The notes under the pieces are model-generated. The model was not told the DNA's origin, did not search any database, and saw only the letters and a program-made list of their open reading frames with translations. From Paramacrobiotus metropolitanus (lineage: Eukaryota; Tardigrada; Eutardigrada; Parachela; Macrobiotidae): a stretch of DNA of 64,000 bases. The position numbers were made by a program, and so were the translations under genes. The stretch lies in assembly GCF_019649055.1 (NCBI RefSeq), contig NW_026570277.1:124001-188000 (forward strand). Reading direction: 5' to 3'. Below, one piece after another: positions 24,452 to 37,815 of the stretch. How positions within the stretch are numbered: position 1 is the stretch's first letter; each line of letters starts with the position of its first letter.

Positions 24452-26704
24452 ATGGGGAATTCGGGCGAGGAAATGAAAGAGCCATCAGAATTCGGTAACT
24501 CGACTTATCCGCCTACTGTCAGCGGAAAGGATGGCTCTCCATCAGTGCACTGCGTATTGGATTTGCTCCTAACGATCGTTTCGGCAATGGTTATCATAGC
24601 AAATAGCTGCTGGCTTCTGGCAGTTGTGCCATTCCAAGCTGCGCACGCAAATAGGTGTCTTTTTCGTCTCGATTAGTCTTTTTGATCTCTTGTTAAGTGG
24701 TGTGTCTTCCATCGCCACCTCAGGCTATGCATTTATCTGGGGATACATCGACACATCGGCGTCGACACCGTTTAGTGGCCAGCGAGCATGTACCGTGGCT
24801 TTCCAGAAAGATGTGAGGCTAGCGCCGATGTATTCCACGTAACCGTCATCTGCATTATTCGATATATAAAGACAATGCATCCAGGGATCCATAGAAAATG
24901 GATCAACAACAAGAAAGTCACATGTCTCCTGATACTTGCAACCACGATAACGTACTACCCTGCTTTTTGCCTGACTATTGGTAAGCGATAGGAGAATGGT
25001 TTCCGTGACAAATGATGCGAGTATGGTACTAAAAATTTTTGGAGGGGTATTAGAGTTTGTACGACCTTCCCGAAAATTTGACGGTTGACGACAAAATGCT
25101 GGCGCTTGATCCGGCAGAATTATCCGCCGCATACTGGGTAGGCGAATTGCCCGCCTACTGGGTAGGTTCTCGTTCAGATATTCTGCCCGCCTACTGCCCA
25201 CCTAATGGGCACGATTTTCGATACTGTGACAAGGCTGTATCGAAAAGGGACCGGGATCTTGGCTGAGACTGTGCATTTGCGACTTCACGGGTTTTTTGAG
25301 AATAAATTTGCGGTCAGGGTACGAAGATAAGTATGTACGCCGATTAAATCCGTCCTTTGCTTACTGATACACTACTATTCAGCTACTGCATCACTCGACA
25401 TACAACTTCAGATCGACTTAAGGCTTAACGCGCCACGGTGGCCGGTTAGCTGATTTGCACTTTTTATCGGTTCGACCAACCGAACACCAGCCTCGCATGT
25501 GACCCGTTACGTATCTGTCGATCTGACATCAGATAGATTCAGATTGCGTTTCTTTCAACTGATCGCTGAACGTTTCAAAAATTAGCGTTGAGCAAAAACG
25601 AAGAGCAGATAATAATGAAACGCTAAAGTAAGTCTGCATTCCGCACAGCGGAAAAAAAGTGCGTACGCATAATGCATGTGACATGCTCAATTGCCCATTG
25701 CCCACCTCAGCTCTACCCGAATATGCATTTGTTCTGCTCTAGTTATCATCCCGGCTGAAGTAATCTTACGTTAAACATCACGAATTCGGGAAGGAGCAAC
25801 AGATAACAGTTGAAAAGCTTAAGAGCGAGTGAAAAACTTAACCTCCACATGAAATGATCCGATAGCTGAACCGAATAGTGAGAGTCATCAAACGACGGAT
25901 TCACTCGAAGTATGCTTCTATTCGACATACCGTCTGAATGAAAGTTCGCATCTGACCACTTCAAAGGTTTTGGCCGTGTAAAAAAATCAGGCTAGCAGAC
26001 AGTACGGCGAAAGATCTTTCCGCGGACGGCAGATTTGTCAATTTCCGACGCATCTGGCATCCGTTGTTCAGGATTTCTTGTATTACAGATAAATCATCGT
26101 GATTTTGTTTTTAGTTGCTCGCCCTGGAAGTTTTTGTCAGGATATGGTATTTATCGAGCAACGCCCCGTCTTGTACCACACGACAACTCTTTTGCTTTAC
26201 GTGATCCCGCTGCTGAGTGTAACAGTTTTATATGGAAGGCTGTTGACGCATATGTACAATCGAGCGCAGATTTTACTGGATTCCAGGGCATCCATCCTAC
26301 AGGGATCGCCGCCATCCGAACGATTTCTATGCACTTCCACAAGCAGAATGCGTACGTTTCTTCGCAGTAAAGAGTACAGAGCAAGCCGATTATATTTGGC
26401 CATCACGCTGGCCGTAGTACTCCCAGTAGGAGTGCACTGCGTCTTTCGGTTTATGGGCGAAGTGGACATCTTCGTTCATCATGAAAACTTTGGTATTGCC
26501 GGTCTAGTCTACTTCATTATGCTCTTGAATGCCGTTATTAACCCGATTCTGCTATTTTGTTTTAATCGCAACTACCGTATTGGACTGGTACTGACCTTTA
26601 CCAAGTTGAAGTGCTTGAGCTGCTGGGCATTAAGTGACGGGATATTAACGACGAGCACGGCCAAGTGGGACGAGATGGCGCTGGCTCTTGAAAACAACGG
26701 TTAA
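24452..26704 (+). pseudogene. Rhodopsin-family GPCR 2, paralogue of GPCR 1, frameshifted
   Basis: Exon 1 (24452-24980) holds TM1-TM4, but the frame shifts once near 24626 (between IIANSCWLLAVV and SKLRTQIG) and again near 24812 (before ASADVFHVTVICIIRY). Exon 2 (26115-26704) is open and holds TM5-TM7, with SKEYRASRLYLAITLAVVLP, VINPILLFCFNRNYR and the tail AKWDEMALALENN. The intron is at the same place and phase as in GPCR 1 but is 1,134 bases instead of 106. It contains repeated GCCTACTGGGTAGG-type motifs near 25130-25200 that suggest an inserted MITE. It is either a recent pseudogene or affected by assembly indels. Confidence 0.75.
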
Positions 26705-27011
26705 GTGTCGTGAAGCTGCACGAGATTTCGTAAAAAGTCGCAGTTATTTAATCTGGTGAGCTCAGAATAACTGCCTGTGTATTGACTGCGCTTTGCAACA
26801 TTATTGTCGGAGCATGCTGGATAAATGCCTTTGCCGAGCCAATAAATGCCGATTTCGCAAAGTCAAGCGCTGCCTGTTGTGTACCAACAAATGAGAAGAC
26901 CATCGTGCCCGTTCCCCAGGAAAATGCATATCCGGTGCCCTTTTAATAGCTTCCGTCTGTTTTTGAATCATTTTTGAATCATCAACATTATCCAGTACTT
27001 TTTCGATCTGT

Positions 27012-28052
27012 TCACGATGCAGTTCGGGTTCTTGTTCGCAGTGCCATGGCAGATACGCGCACAGTTTTGCTTTGTTTGCCTAATTTCCGGGCAATGATTC
27101 CCATTGCCATGGGAGCGCATAGGACAAAAAGCGTTGCATCCAAAACTGTGTTAAGGTTTGCTATCAGTAGTCCAATCTCGTTGAGCAGTCTCCAGTGAGG
27201 GAAAAAATACTAAGCCACAGCCTGATAGCTCCATGTAACAAAATGAACTAGAGTCGCCCAAAAATAAGTCTTGAAACTGCTGCTTGATTGTCGCCCCGAT
27301 CCAGCGTTTTCACCTAGAAACATTTCCAATTTAGTCAGCCTAATTCGTGCAAACGGTCATCAGTTTTATAAAATCTAGCGGTTACTACCGGTAATGTTTC
27401 GGCGTTTACGGTATCGCATGACGGCGACATAAACTGGCGACCCAAATAACAACACATAAACGGGTATAAACACCAGCCTGGCGATAGCAGAATAAATAGG
27501 TGCTGAACGATATGGTACGAGACACGGCACTTCAACGTCGCCGGGAGCACCCTCCAAAGTCAGCGGTACTTATGGCATACGGAAGGCGACGGTCAGCGTA
27601 ATTGCCACCACACAGGTGACCACGGCTAAGCGGGCGGTGTGGAACGTTCGGTAGGAAATCGGAAAGGTCACGGTCCAAATGCGGTTGAGAGCCACCAGAC
27701 AGTAACCAGCCGCTACCGGGTGTTCCAGCACGCCTTCCTGGAACATGCGCAGTCCGCAGGTAACTGTGTCATTCATCGTAAGACCCAGCGCGCGCGCAGC
27801 CAGTATGTGCCATAAGCTAGCGCATTTTACTACAAGTGACGTGGTGAAGCACAGCAGGATGTTGATGAGATAGACATTAAACGGGGTACGGAGGCGCTGA
27901 TACGATAGAAACAACCCAACAATTAAAACCTCATAGCATAATTCCAAAGGGCTCACCACGGCTAGGATATAATTAATAATCAGCTTCACATGCTCAAACT
28001 CACTGGTATTGTTGATGCTAGAGATATTCGCAACACTGGATGAGTTTAGCAT
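27012..28052 (-). pseudogene. Rhodopsin-family GPCR 3, two in-frame stops
   Basis: Exons 27389-28052 and 27012-27313 (minus) join in frame at a GT-AG intron of 75 bases after TM5. The N-terminus has NSSS, NISS and NNTS glycosylation sites. TM3 contains VALNRIWTVTFPISYR, a degenerate DRY region. TM7 is NLNTVLDATLFVLCAPMAMG, lacking the NPxxY motif. In-frame TAA occurs at 27570-27572, after TM4, and an in-frame TAG lies in the TM6 region of exon 2. It is not closely related to GPCRs 1 and 2. The stops make it a probable pseudogene. Confidence 0.65.
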
Positions 28053-31000
28053 CTTCGCGGCGGATAGCTGATGTCAGTATTGTGTTCAGCGAAATTTAGC
28101 ACGGTTAGTATCCCAGTTAACAGTTACTGATATAATTATCCGATCGGGTTTAGGTTTGTTGACAGGAAATAATGACTCAAATCCAATTACGAGGTTTCTT
28201 ACGAGTTTCTACAGGGGGCATGTGTATCAGAAGTGGAACGACCTGCTACCGGAAACTAATTACGCTCTCGAAGAGTCGGTAAGTCGTAAACAATTTCAAT
28301 CGAGGGAGCTTCTGGCTCCGCTAATTCCGCTTGGTTGCAGCGAAACACACAAAGAACGAGGACAGGTGTTTCCACGGATTACATGGCGCGTCGTTTGCGA
28401 GAAATATGAGTGTTCCTGTTTCCGGCCATGCATTAATACAATCTAGTACACACATTGTATCGCGTTATAATGTGCATAGTCACGACGATTAGGCGGCAAA
28501 TTCTGTTTTCGCTGAATGGGAAACAGGTTCATGTTTTTAAATTCTCTGTTTGTTAAGCCATTGAGTGGTGCCACGAAATACTCGTTACGAATGAAGGCCG
28601 TGAAACCAAATGCGGAGCTCGAGAAGGAACTCTTGACTTATGGGCTCTGTGTTCGCGCCTTCACTGGTCTAAAGCCAGAGATTCCTCAAAGTCCGGGTCT
28701 TCGGATTCTAAACCGTGGGCTATTGTCACTACAACGCACTGTATCTCCAGTTCTACATTTGTGATCTAGCATTCGGTAAGTAAAGCATGGAAGATACGCT
28801 GTGCCACGGGGTATAGTATCGATTACCGGGCGCCATCCGTGTCATTTACATAATTAAGGCTGTTAACGATTTGTTTCAGTTAAATCTCGGTATAAATTTC
28901 AATAGAAACCATGTTGTTCTTATGTTTTTCACGTTATTTTTATGGTATTCCTAAGTTACGTTTATTTTTTTATGTTAAGGTTGTTATTCTTTGTATATCT
29001 CATGTTAGTTTTATGCTGTTCTTCATTCAAAAGAATAACATACGTAATAAGAACATAGGAAAAAACACAAGAAATACATACAGTACAAAGCTGTCAAGTG
29101 CAGGGTTACTCTACAGTACATAAAAATAGCACAAGAATACTACCCGTAGTAACATATAAAAAATTTCTTCGAAGGTGAAGGCGAATGCGCGTCGCTCAAA
29201 TGTCGGAGGCGAAGGAGAAAGCGGAAGGTAAAGGATTCTCATATCCAGCCCGTTAAATGGCGTAGGTACCCGTTACAAATGTTAGTACAAATCATGATGC
29301 AGTTTTATGAGAAGTACTGGACTTGTGCGATATATTTCATAGAACGTCCAAGTTAGGACATTAAGTGGTTCCATAGGAATGACACATTTGGTCAGGACAC
29401 GAGTGGTTCTCCAGGTTCTGACCAATGGAACCTCCAGAATATACATTCTCCAGAATATCCTTATTTCAAGTAAAAAACATTGGTTAATGGTTATTTGCAA
29501 CAGGCACCGATAGTAGTGCAAGGCATATTTGCCAACCGTCAGCCATTCTGCCCGTCAAAATAGTTAACAAACCTTTTTGCCGGCAAAAAGGTTTGATTCG
29601 TGAGCCGTGAGCCTGTCGGCCAATGTCAAAAGAAGGAAGGAAATTTTAGAGGAAGGAAATTTTTTTTTGTGTGGTCAAAAGGAGGAAGGAAAGTTTCGAG
29701 GAGGGAAATTTTTTGGGGTCAAAAGGAGGAAGGAAATTTCTCAGGGCAAAAAGAGGAAGGAATTTTTTTGACAAAATCAAAAATTTTCTGGTAAAAAAAA
29801 TCACAGGCATCGAACATCCAGCACTACGCGCATGTGAAATACGCATTTCACAAATAACATTATAGAAAATAGCAGACTATTGCACAATCGCTATTGAAGT
29901 AGCGCATAATACTGTAGGTCTGCCGCGCACTTTACCACAGCGGGCACTGTACATCGGCATGACATAACATAATACGCGCGCCGCGAAGCCAGATGTAAGG
30001 GGCCAATAAATTTACGAACAAAAGCTTTTCACGATAACTAGAAAGTGTGATCTTGTCTGATCCCTTTTCTGCTCCTCAAAACAACCAAACTTTCCTAGGT
30101 CCAGACCGACAAAGCTGACTAGTGCCAACTACAGTCTAGTCGGTAGCTGGGTAAAGCGCTGAGACACATGGGCGCATTCTACACGCCGCATTACTTCTCA
30201 TGCTGCATTTCTGTTCACAAAGAAAATCCTTGATTTTCAACTATACGGAACATATGAAACTCGGGAGCATGTAAGGTGCACATCCAGCGCAGAATTAAAA
30301 TCGGTTCTCAAGCCGCTGCTGCGTGCGGTAGCGAACGAGTAACTGCTAACGAGGCTCTTTACTGGAGTCGGTTGTGAGCTAATACTAAAAGTTGCCCCCG
30401 TGGTATTTGAAATTGCCAAAGTTGGTTGGTAGTAGAAGGGTTAAACATGAAATGCAAAATTCTTCTTCCGAAAGCGGATAAATTTTTTCATTTCGATCGG
30501 CTCCTGTATTTCCAGATGAGTCACCAATCAGTCAGATTTCAGGGTTGACTGTTGCGTCAATAGCTTACGGAACGGGTGTTCAGTTTAACTTGCAGCAGCT
30601 CTGCGCTACCGACTCAACCATAATCCTCCTCGTAATGAACTTCCAGTAAATTACTTCTACCTTTATAGTCCAAAAACAAAATAATTATGTACACTATAAT
30701 TTAACTTGAAAATTGGTTTTTTATATTGGTTTTTTATGAATATGGATTTTAATACATTTTTAAATGAAATATGAGCGAAACATTTGTAAGTGAAGCACTT
30801 TCTACGCATCCCGCGCTGCATCACAAAGGAGAATGCAAGTTGCATGACCGTGTTGCTTTAGTGTGTTTCTACTTTCTACCGAACAAACGCTTTATGCTTT
30901 CAGATTATATTTTTCTCTTTGAATGCCACCTACCGCGCATCCATGCGGGATTTATTGAGGAAATTTGCCCCAAGTGTGATGGTCATCATTGTAAAAAAGT

Positions 31001-31744
31001 GGACCCATCTGTTAGTATGATAGTTAAAGTTTTGTTAAAACTTTTGCTATTTTAGGCTCTATCTCCACTGCCTAAAATTTAGTTTGTGGAATGTCCATGA
31101 ACTGGTTACTGGAGTCTGGATTACTGGACTGGCTGTGAAATTGGGACAAAGATTCACCAGCCTGTGCACTAGAAGTATGCGGAGTACTCGTATAAAATAA
31201 TTAACGTATTTTACTGCCCTGATTTATACTTGTCTGCGGACTTGTCTACTTGTTTATCAGTGATATTAATAAGCCTCCATTACTTGTTCACGTCAAAAAC
31301 GGTTTACCAAGATGTCCGGGCAGTACACAGTATACGTCAATAATTAATTAAATTTAATCCGAATGGCTTCGCTGAGTTCGTTCGGATGTTGTGCCATATT
31401 TATCTCCTGTTGCAACTCCCGTATAATGCTAACTGCAGAGGCGTCTCTACATCTTACAATATTTACGTGGTGTCTGCACCATGTAATATTGGTACATGTA
31501 CTTTGGTTTAATGATATTGACAATCGTTCGTCGACAATCGGATAATAACAATGCAAGATCGAGAGATTTCTTAATATTCTTTCCACACTTTCCAGTCAGT
31601 TTGGCGAGATTATTAGTAATGCCTAGTTAGCTTTGTTCGGCGTTAATTAAATTTTGTAGTCGTATGTACTTAAAAAACGAAAAACAAGTTCGAATTAAGC
31701 CGCTCCAGTACAAGAACAAAAAGGTACCGTAGGACCAAACGTCG
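28053..31744. other. Long gene-poor stretch
   Basis: No gene could be supported. Short open frames at 28156-28446, 28516-28764 and 30771-31055 show no domain and no clear splice signals. A purine-rich repeat lies at 29634-29780. Confidence 0.45.
29634..29780. repeat. Purine-rich degenerate tandem repeat
   Basis: Repeated GGAGGAAGGAAATTTT-like units, spaced about 25-50 bases. It is low-complexity DNA; the overlapping open frames are artefacts. Confidence 0.6.
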
Positions 31745-31887
31745 TTATTTCACATAGTACCAGAGGGCATGCAAGCACAACTTGTTCAGCTTGCGTACGT
31801 CCACGTTGGCGATGTCGTCCTCCGTCATCAATACTCCGTGGCTGTACGCTGAGGAACGCGGGTCAGTTCCTTCATATGCTTGTAGAA
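31745..31887 (-). CDS. Probable 3' terminal exon of an unidentified gene
   Basis: The minus strand reads from a good acceptor (TTGATTTGTAG) into 46 codons ending in TAA, containing TEDDIANVDVRKLNKL and ending HALWYYVK. The composition looks coding. The upstream exon was not identified. It may be an alternative 3' end of the F-box gene just upstream or a separate gene. No domain recognised. Confidence 0.4.
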
Positions 31888-32334
31888 TCTACAAATCAAC
31901 AGAAGGCGTTATGTTAAGAAAACAAAAAAACTATCTGGAACACAGATAAAAAAAACTTTTAGTACAAATTTGAGACGTAGAAAGAGCGAAGCAAACTTAC
32001 TCCGCCGTCAACTAACTTCATCACGAAAATTACTTTTTCGTTATATTATTCTGGCACTCACCCGCACCCAGAACAGACACGGCGAGATACGTACTAGCAC
32101 GCTGACTGGGGATACTGATTATACGAATATTTGTTTGCTTATTAGACTGGTATTTTATAACTCACGTTTTGTAAATATGAGACACCGTAAAAGCATCTTA
32201 AAACTTTGCTTTATTTTCATTTACTTTACTTTTTATTTGTTTTTTCAAATCATTTTATTTATTTTATCAAAATATTTATAACGCTTATTTTATTTTTATT
32301 TATAACCACAAAATACATAAAAGATAAAACCCAG

Positions 32335-33649
32335 TCAGCAACTTGCACCACAACCACGACGCAGTTTGGGAGGGCCAGAATAATTCAATGCAAAAACCAA
32401 AACACAGGTGCGCTTGTGGTACAGTACCGCTTGGATGTGCGCAAAGTGGCCTTTGGCAATATACTGTGCAATGCGCTCCATATCCAGCGCCGGTCCGCTG
32501 CAGAGCAGATGCTTCTCCGCCACTTCCCAGATCTGCGCTTCGTCTGCATTGCTTAAGATAAAAACCTCAAAAGGAATACGAAATTCGAGAAGTATCGTCG
32601 CCCCGCTCTCCTCTCTTTGCTGCAAGGACTGATCTTTCCAGATCAGACGGTCACAGACAGTCGACAGGCTAGAACGCAGCGCGGCCATCGTGGAAAATCC
32701 ATGTTTCAATATCAACGGATAGTCGATCGTCAGCGAGCAGCGGTGCATAATTATACGCTGAACACGGATACCGGCTTTGTCGGCCGCATGTTTAATCAAC
32801 TTCAAGGCCTCATCGACCTTACTCAAATCGCTATAATTGCTGCAGTTCACATCGGTGTCGTGGATGCAGACGGTTTCCGTATCCCGAGAAATGTACTTGA
32901 AGAGACAGTTGTATACGACATAATTACCGTTCCATTTCTTCGCCAAATGCGGTGAAAAGGCGCGATGGATACATGAAGCGTGAACATCTCTGCACAGCTC
33001 CGCCGAAGTGAGAAGGGTTTCCCACAGTTGACAGGTGCGCCGGCAGCGCTGTCGATCGACGGTGTCCAGTGAAAAGAAGACCTCCTTCAGCACCTCCACA
33101 GGCAACGCCAAAGCGCGCCCCATCTCGCCGCCCGGCGTTTTCCGCTTTGGTTCATCATCTTCCGGATTTCCCGAATCATCGAAACGACGATTTCCGAAAC
33201 ATCGCTGTCTTTTCCGATGGAACATTTCTACCTAAACGAACATCACTAGTTATTACAAATTTGTAAAATGGTTTCTACTCAGATCATGAAATTTGTTGAG
33301 CGTTAACAGGCTGTTAGATTTAATTTTTAAGAAACACTACATGTCTCCATAGCCTATTGCCAATAACCACGGACATTTCTCCAATCAACTTACGATTTCA
33401 GATGACGTGACGGGAACCCTTGTGCGCAAGTGCACGTAGTCCATCTTCTGGCTTAGAATGGAGAAAAATAGCATACAATATTCTTCCTCAATCTCGTGGA
33501 GTAATCTGGTCGCAAAGGAACGATCCAGAGTCCAGTAGTCAACCGGCACTTCACATGTTCCAATAAGGAAATGTCCCGGTTGAAGGCGCGTTCTTTCGGG
33601 TTGATCCGGCGAGGAAATCAATCGGACCTGTCGGTTGGGAAGCAGCTCA
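32335..33649 (-). CDS. F-box protein (5' end not found)
   Basis: Substrate adaptor of an SCF-type ubiquitin ligase. The main exon 32335-33231 contains an F-box (LPVEVLKEVFFSLDTVDRQR followed by RRTCQLWETLL), then about 230 residues without a recognised repeat, ending in GCGASC. An upstream exon, 33394 to about 33640, joins in phase zero through a GT-AG intron and adds a region with DYWTLDRSFATRLLHEIEEE and MDYVHLRTRVPVTSSEI. Translation therefore probably begins farther upstream rather than at the ATG at 33225. The first exon is not found. Confidence 0.7.
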
Positions 33650-34553
33650 CTAGTACGTTTGATGATAAGTGATCATTCTGGCGCCATTGGGCGCCACCCC
33701 TGATCCACTGCCCCCCAGAAGCAGCAACCCCCAACTGCCCCTGGAATTAAATAATAAATTAAAATAAATAATAAATTATTATTTACAAAATTAAAATAAA
33801 CGTCTGACCAAATTAATATTTTAAATATTAATAAGGCCGGCAACCAACCACCCATGGGCCAAAGTGACGTAGGTCGCTACCTGCGAAGCAGGCGTCAACC
33901 AACCCGCGGGTGGTCAGGCTGTGCGGTACATATAGCGGTCATAAGTACTGTACTGTACTTAGTTGTCTCATCTCTGCAGCCTCAAAGAAGTGGGACTCAG
34001 TACGTACTGGCTACTCTCGCTGCTGTGCGCTGCAAACGTCTACTTATTCCCTGCTGCTTGTACACGCAGGCTTATGGAAGATAGAAAGAAAGAATGCAAG
34101 CCGTGTGCAAAGTCACAGCTGTATTGCTGGCCGCTGCTTATTTATTCAGTGTGCTCATTTTCATGTCTTCAGTGGTAGACTGATAAAAAAAACTGCATGT
34201 GGAGGAAAAAATGGCCATCTAGCTCAAGTTCTCATGGCTCTTATCAGCGTAATGAAGCGTAAACAGTGTCTTACAGCAGAGAGAATTTTAGCTGTAATGG
34301 CATCATAGTCTTATCTCCTGGTAATTTTTTCTCTTTCAAAAACCGTCGGCCCAGAGAATGAGAGGAAAAATGAGGTAAGTCGCGATGTTGAAAACTAACT
34401 CAACCATCAGTTGATTATTTGCGCATTCAGTTGAGTCATTTGCATTTGGAATGATGTTTTGCCAGGCTAGAAAATTTGTTAACAGCTCTTATGTGACATA
34501 ACTATAATAACTGTATTCATTCTAATTGACCTGTGTGTTTACCGTGCATAACA
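33650..34553. other. Intergenic, AT-rich with a GC-rich flank
   Basis: A 120-base A/T run (33740-33830) sits between GC-rich segments (GGCGCCATTGGGCGCC at 33680; 33840-33920). This could be a degraded mobile element. No gene recognised. Confidence 0.4.
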
Positions 34554-35374
34554 ATGGCAGTGGTTTTTAACCTTATTATTGCCGGGGCTGTAATGGGTGT
34601 AATTACTGTATGCAGCGTTGCTTACGGACAGTACTATCCCATCGTCGCTACCAACACCGCCGCCGCCGCCGCTTGTCCATACTTCTGCACTTGTAAGCCT
34701 ACAATCTGGCAGTGCTCAAGCAGCAGCTCGATGACCTGGCCGTTGGATAATCAGCCTCATGTAATTGTGAGAGGTGTGAAGATGTTGGACATGACAGGAT
34801 CGGATGTGAATGTTCTTCCAAATTGGCGGCCTACCCATAATTTCCCGGATTTGCAACTGATCTTCCTGGTCAACACAATTTTGACGGTTATCAATGTCGT
34901 GAATTGGAGTGCCTGGAGAAACTGGGTCTGAAGATCATCGCTCCCCGATGCGGAAAAGGTTAATTACCAATAAAAAGTTTCTGTAAATAGTTTTCTTGAC
35001 TCAGAATCGTTTCCCATCGAAATAAGTTTCACGCAGAAAATGTATATCCATCCGTAGACAAGCGTAACGGCTGCGCGTATGCCCCGTGCTGTCCGTGGTC
35101 CAGCCGCCCTACACCAACCGGGTTTCCAACACCCTGGCCTTTGCCATATCCGCCCAAAGTCTTCACTACCACCCATGCTGGTAAGTAAAGATTCAGTCAA
35201 ACATTATTTTCGATAGAAGGTTCGGATAGTTCTTGTTGTATGTATGTAGCTGCCGCTATAACTACAACAACGGCCGGGAGCAGTGGCGCCTGCGGCAAGC
35301 ACAAAAATTGTGCAAGCGACGATTACATCACCTGCCCCTTTATTAATTACGGTTAGGCAAGAGAGCAAAAGCAG

Positions 35375-35406
<32 letters not shown>

Positions 35407-37401
35407 CCACCACCACCACGACAGAATCGGCATTTACGTCGAGTGATGATAGCGCATACGTTGTTTCTCCTGTCTTGACCGATGCTGCTACGGCCGTGAT
35501 AGATCCCACCACCATAAAAATTTCGAATTTATCGTCAACTTTATCTATGCTGTTGTCTCCACCTGCAGACATTCGTTTTGAAATAAATAATATCCACCCT
35601 TCCTCCGTCCCATTGTCCACGGAAATAGAAAATGAAATGGACACCAGCAGCAGCACTAGCGCGCCTGCTGCTACCACATATCAGGTGATAAACAGTTTCC
35701 CCGACGACAGCACCACGGTTCATACCCAAGTTACTGAAACCTTTATGGATGAAGGGGATAGTAGCGGGGGAGTTGGTGGCGCTGATCGGAAGGATTATGG
35801 AAACGATCGTTCATCTATCCCCCCGTTTTCCTCGGAAAACAATATAACTTCAACGAGAAGCTACATACCCGATATTTTCACCACCGCTACCGCTGCTGTA
35901 TTTGACCACAAGTTATCAGCGGCCATCACCACCACCACCACCATCAGCACCAATTCCGTCTCTGTTATCAAATACGTTGCTGAGTCGTCGTCGTCGTCAT
36001 CGACGACGACACCCTGTACCTCGCGTCGACATTGGCGACGGTGAACCAAACGGGAGACAATTCAAGCGTAGCAGATGTATTAATCTTGATCAGTATTGAC
36101 GGCAGCGATGTAAACATATCCGGAACAGATAACAACATGTCTAACCACTCTTACCTTCTTGAGGGAGGTCGTTCACCCGACTCTGCAGCTACAGCCATGT
36201 CAACCATGTCCACCGTGCTTTTAGGTAGTAGCAGTGGCAACGACAACGATGACGACGACAACAACTACAACAACAACAAAGCCAGCCACAGCAGCAGCAG
36301 CAGTGCACCACTTCTGGATACTAGCGGAATAATCGGGATCGCTGTGGGAATTGTCCTGCTCGTCCTGGCTATCCTGGGATGCGCGGCATCACGCTACAAT
36401 TTATTTCAGCGCTGCATGGCACGGCTGCACGCACACAGGACTGTCGATCTTTTTGCGGTTCGAATTCCCAGAACTCCATCCGCTCCGCCACATCCCTTTG
36501 GTGGCCCTGGCAACGGCCGCCAACCACCGCGCTCATCGCGCCCATCAACATTCTTGGGATTCCATAACTCTAACGCTAATCTAAGAGGTCCCTGGCCGCC
36601 AGGATCCGCTGCAACAACAGCTTCGCCTCATCATCCACCTTGTCCAAATGACGGTAAGTATGCGTGCATGTGGCACGCCAGCCGTGCTTTGTGTTGCGTG
36701 TCTTTTAGTTGATAATCATAAACAGCGCTTATAGACGTTACCGGGTTTGACGGCATTAACACCGCTGACCCTAACCAGGAGTGGGAAAATGTGAATTTGC
36801 GACTCGACAACAGTATTAATCGTCTAGGCGAAAGAGTTAGTGTCATGCGGGCAGCTCTGTCTCGCGGAGAACAACAGCAGCCGCCGCCACAACTACCGCA
36901 CAGGCAGCCGGGGAATTTTTCCCTGGAAAGCGTTTCTGGAAGCAACCCACCATCAGATTCCTCTTATCACAGCGCCATCGACCCGGAGCGATACAACAAC
37001 ACAGGTATCACCGCAGTGTTGCTTGGTTAATTGTGTTAAACAGTTGTGTGATTTGTGTGGTAATGATATCTGTAGACCGGGAAGCTGTTAACGATAGTAT
37101 GGCCCATTTCGTGGAGAATATGGATGAACGGACCAGAAGACTGTCTGCTGTGTGGAGCCGAAGCGTGACGGACCCAGCCTTTCCCGCCCATATGGCCGCC
37201 TTCTCGACCAGTATTCTGTATGATACTGTTGCAAGTGGACCGGAAGGAGAGCGTCAGATGGCTGATGGAATTCGAGCGTGGCGCGAAATGGACTTGGAAG
37301 TTCGGGCACAGGGTGGTCCAAGCGATGAATTTGAAGCGCAGCGTGAAGAATTCAAACGTCGCCGCGAGCGTTTCAAGCGACTTCGGCGTCAGACACAGTA
37401 A
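34554..37401 (+). CDS. Ser/Thr-rich single-pass membrane protein with LRR-like N-terminus
   Basis: Translation probably starts at 34554 with a signal peptide (VFNLIIAGAVMGVITVCSV). Next comes a Cys-flanked segment (CPYFCTC...WQC) and short leucine-rich strands, as in N-terminal LRR caps. A large exon up to 36653 encodes a mucin-like Ser/Thr/Asn ectodomain with homopolymeric Ser and Thr, then a membrane helix (GIIGIAVGIVLLVLAILG) and a Pro-rich cytosolic tail. Exons 36735-37004 and 37076-37401 join in frame and finish with an Arg/Glu-rich helix. The frame is not continuous near 34893 and near 36020, inside a trinucleotide repeat, so exon limits there are uncertain. Resembles an adhesion-type surface protein; family unknown. 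Confidence 0.55.
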
Positions 37402-37815
37402 TTCGATCATCGGTTGCGTTTCCTTGATTGATACATTGTATGTATATACCTATACCCACACAATTTTGTATTTTAATACCCAGAACTAAGGTTTTGAAAT
37501 TTGTTACGGAATTGCTTTTTAGTTGATCTTTTGTTATATGGCTGCATAATGTTGGAGCTTTTTTGTTTCGACAATTCCTGTTATTTCCTATGCTGGATCA
37601 CTTACGTTTACATTATGTTCCCGGGATGGCAAATTTGTACAGTCACTTTTTTTATTTCTTGGATGTTTCATTGGTTGAACAACAAAACATTTCCTTCGTT
37701 GTTAACAAAAAGGCGGCTTATCAACTAAAATTCCACGCATATGCCCAGTTTGAATTCGTTAACAGATTCGAATCATCGTTGTCGCAACACGGCCGTTCCG
37801 TAAGTCAACCTCGTT
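37402..37815. other. Left boundary zone of the viral element
   Basis: No gene recognised. I looked here for a terminal inverted repeat matching 57.4-57.8 kb and found none by eye. Confidence 0.4.

Noticed and set aside
28156-28764. Two plus-strand open frames after GPCR 3
   Set aside because: No domain, no convincing splice sites and unremarkable composition.
33840-33930. GC-rich segment considered as a tRNA gene
   Set aside because: It does not form the tRNA arms and lacks the A and B box pattern.
36032-36712. Open frame considered as an independent gene
   Set aside because: It carries the membrane helix and tail that continue the Ser/Thr-rich exon and splice to the following exons, so it is part of that gene.
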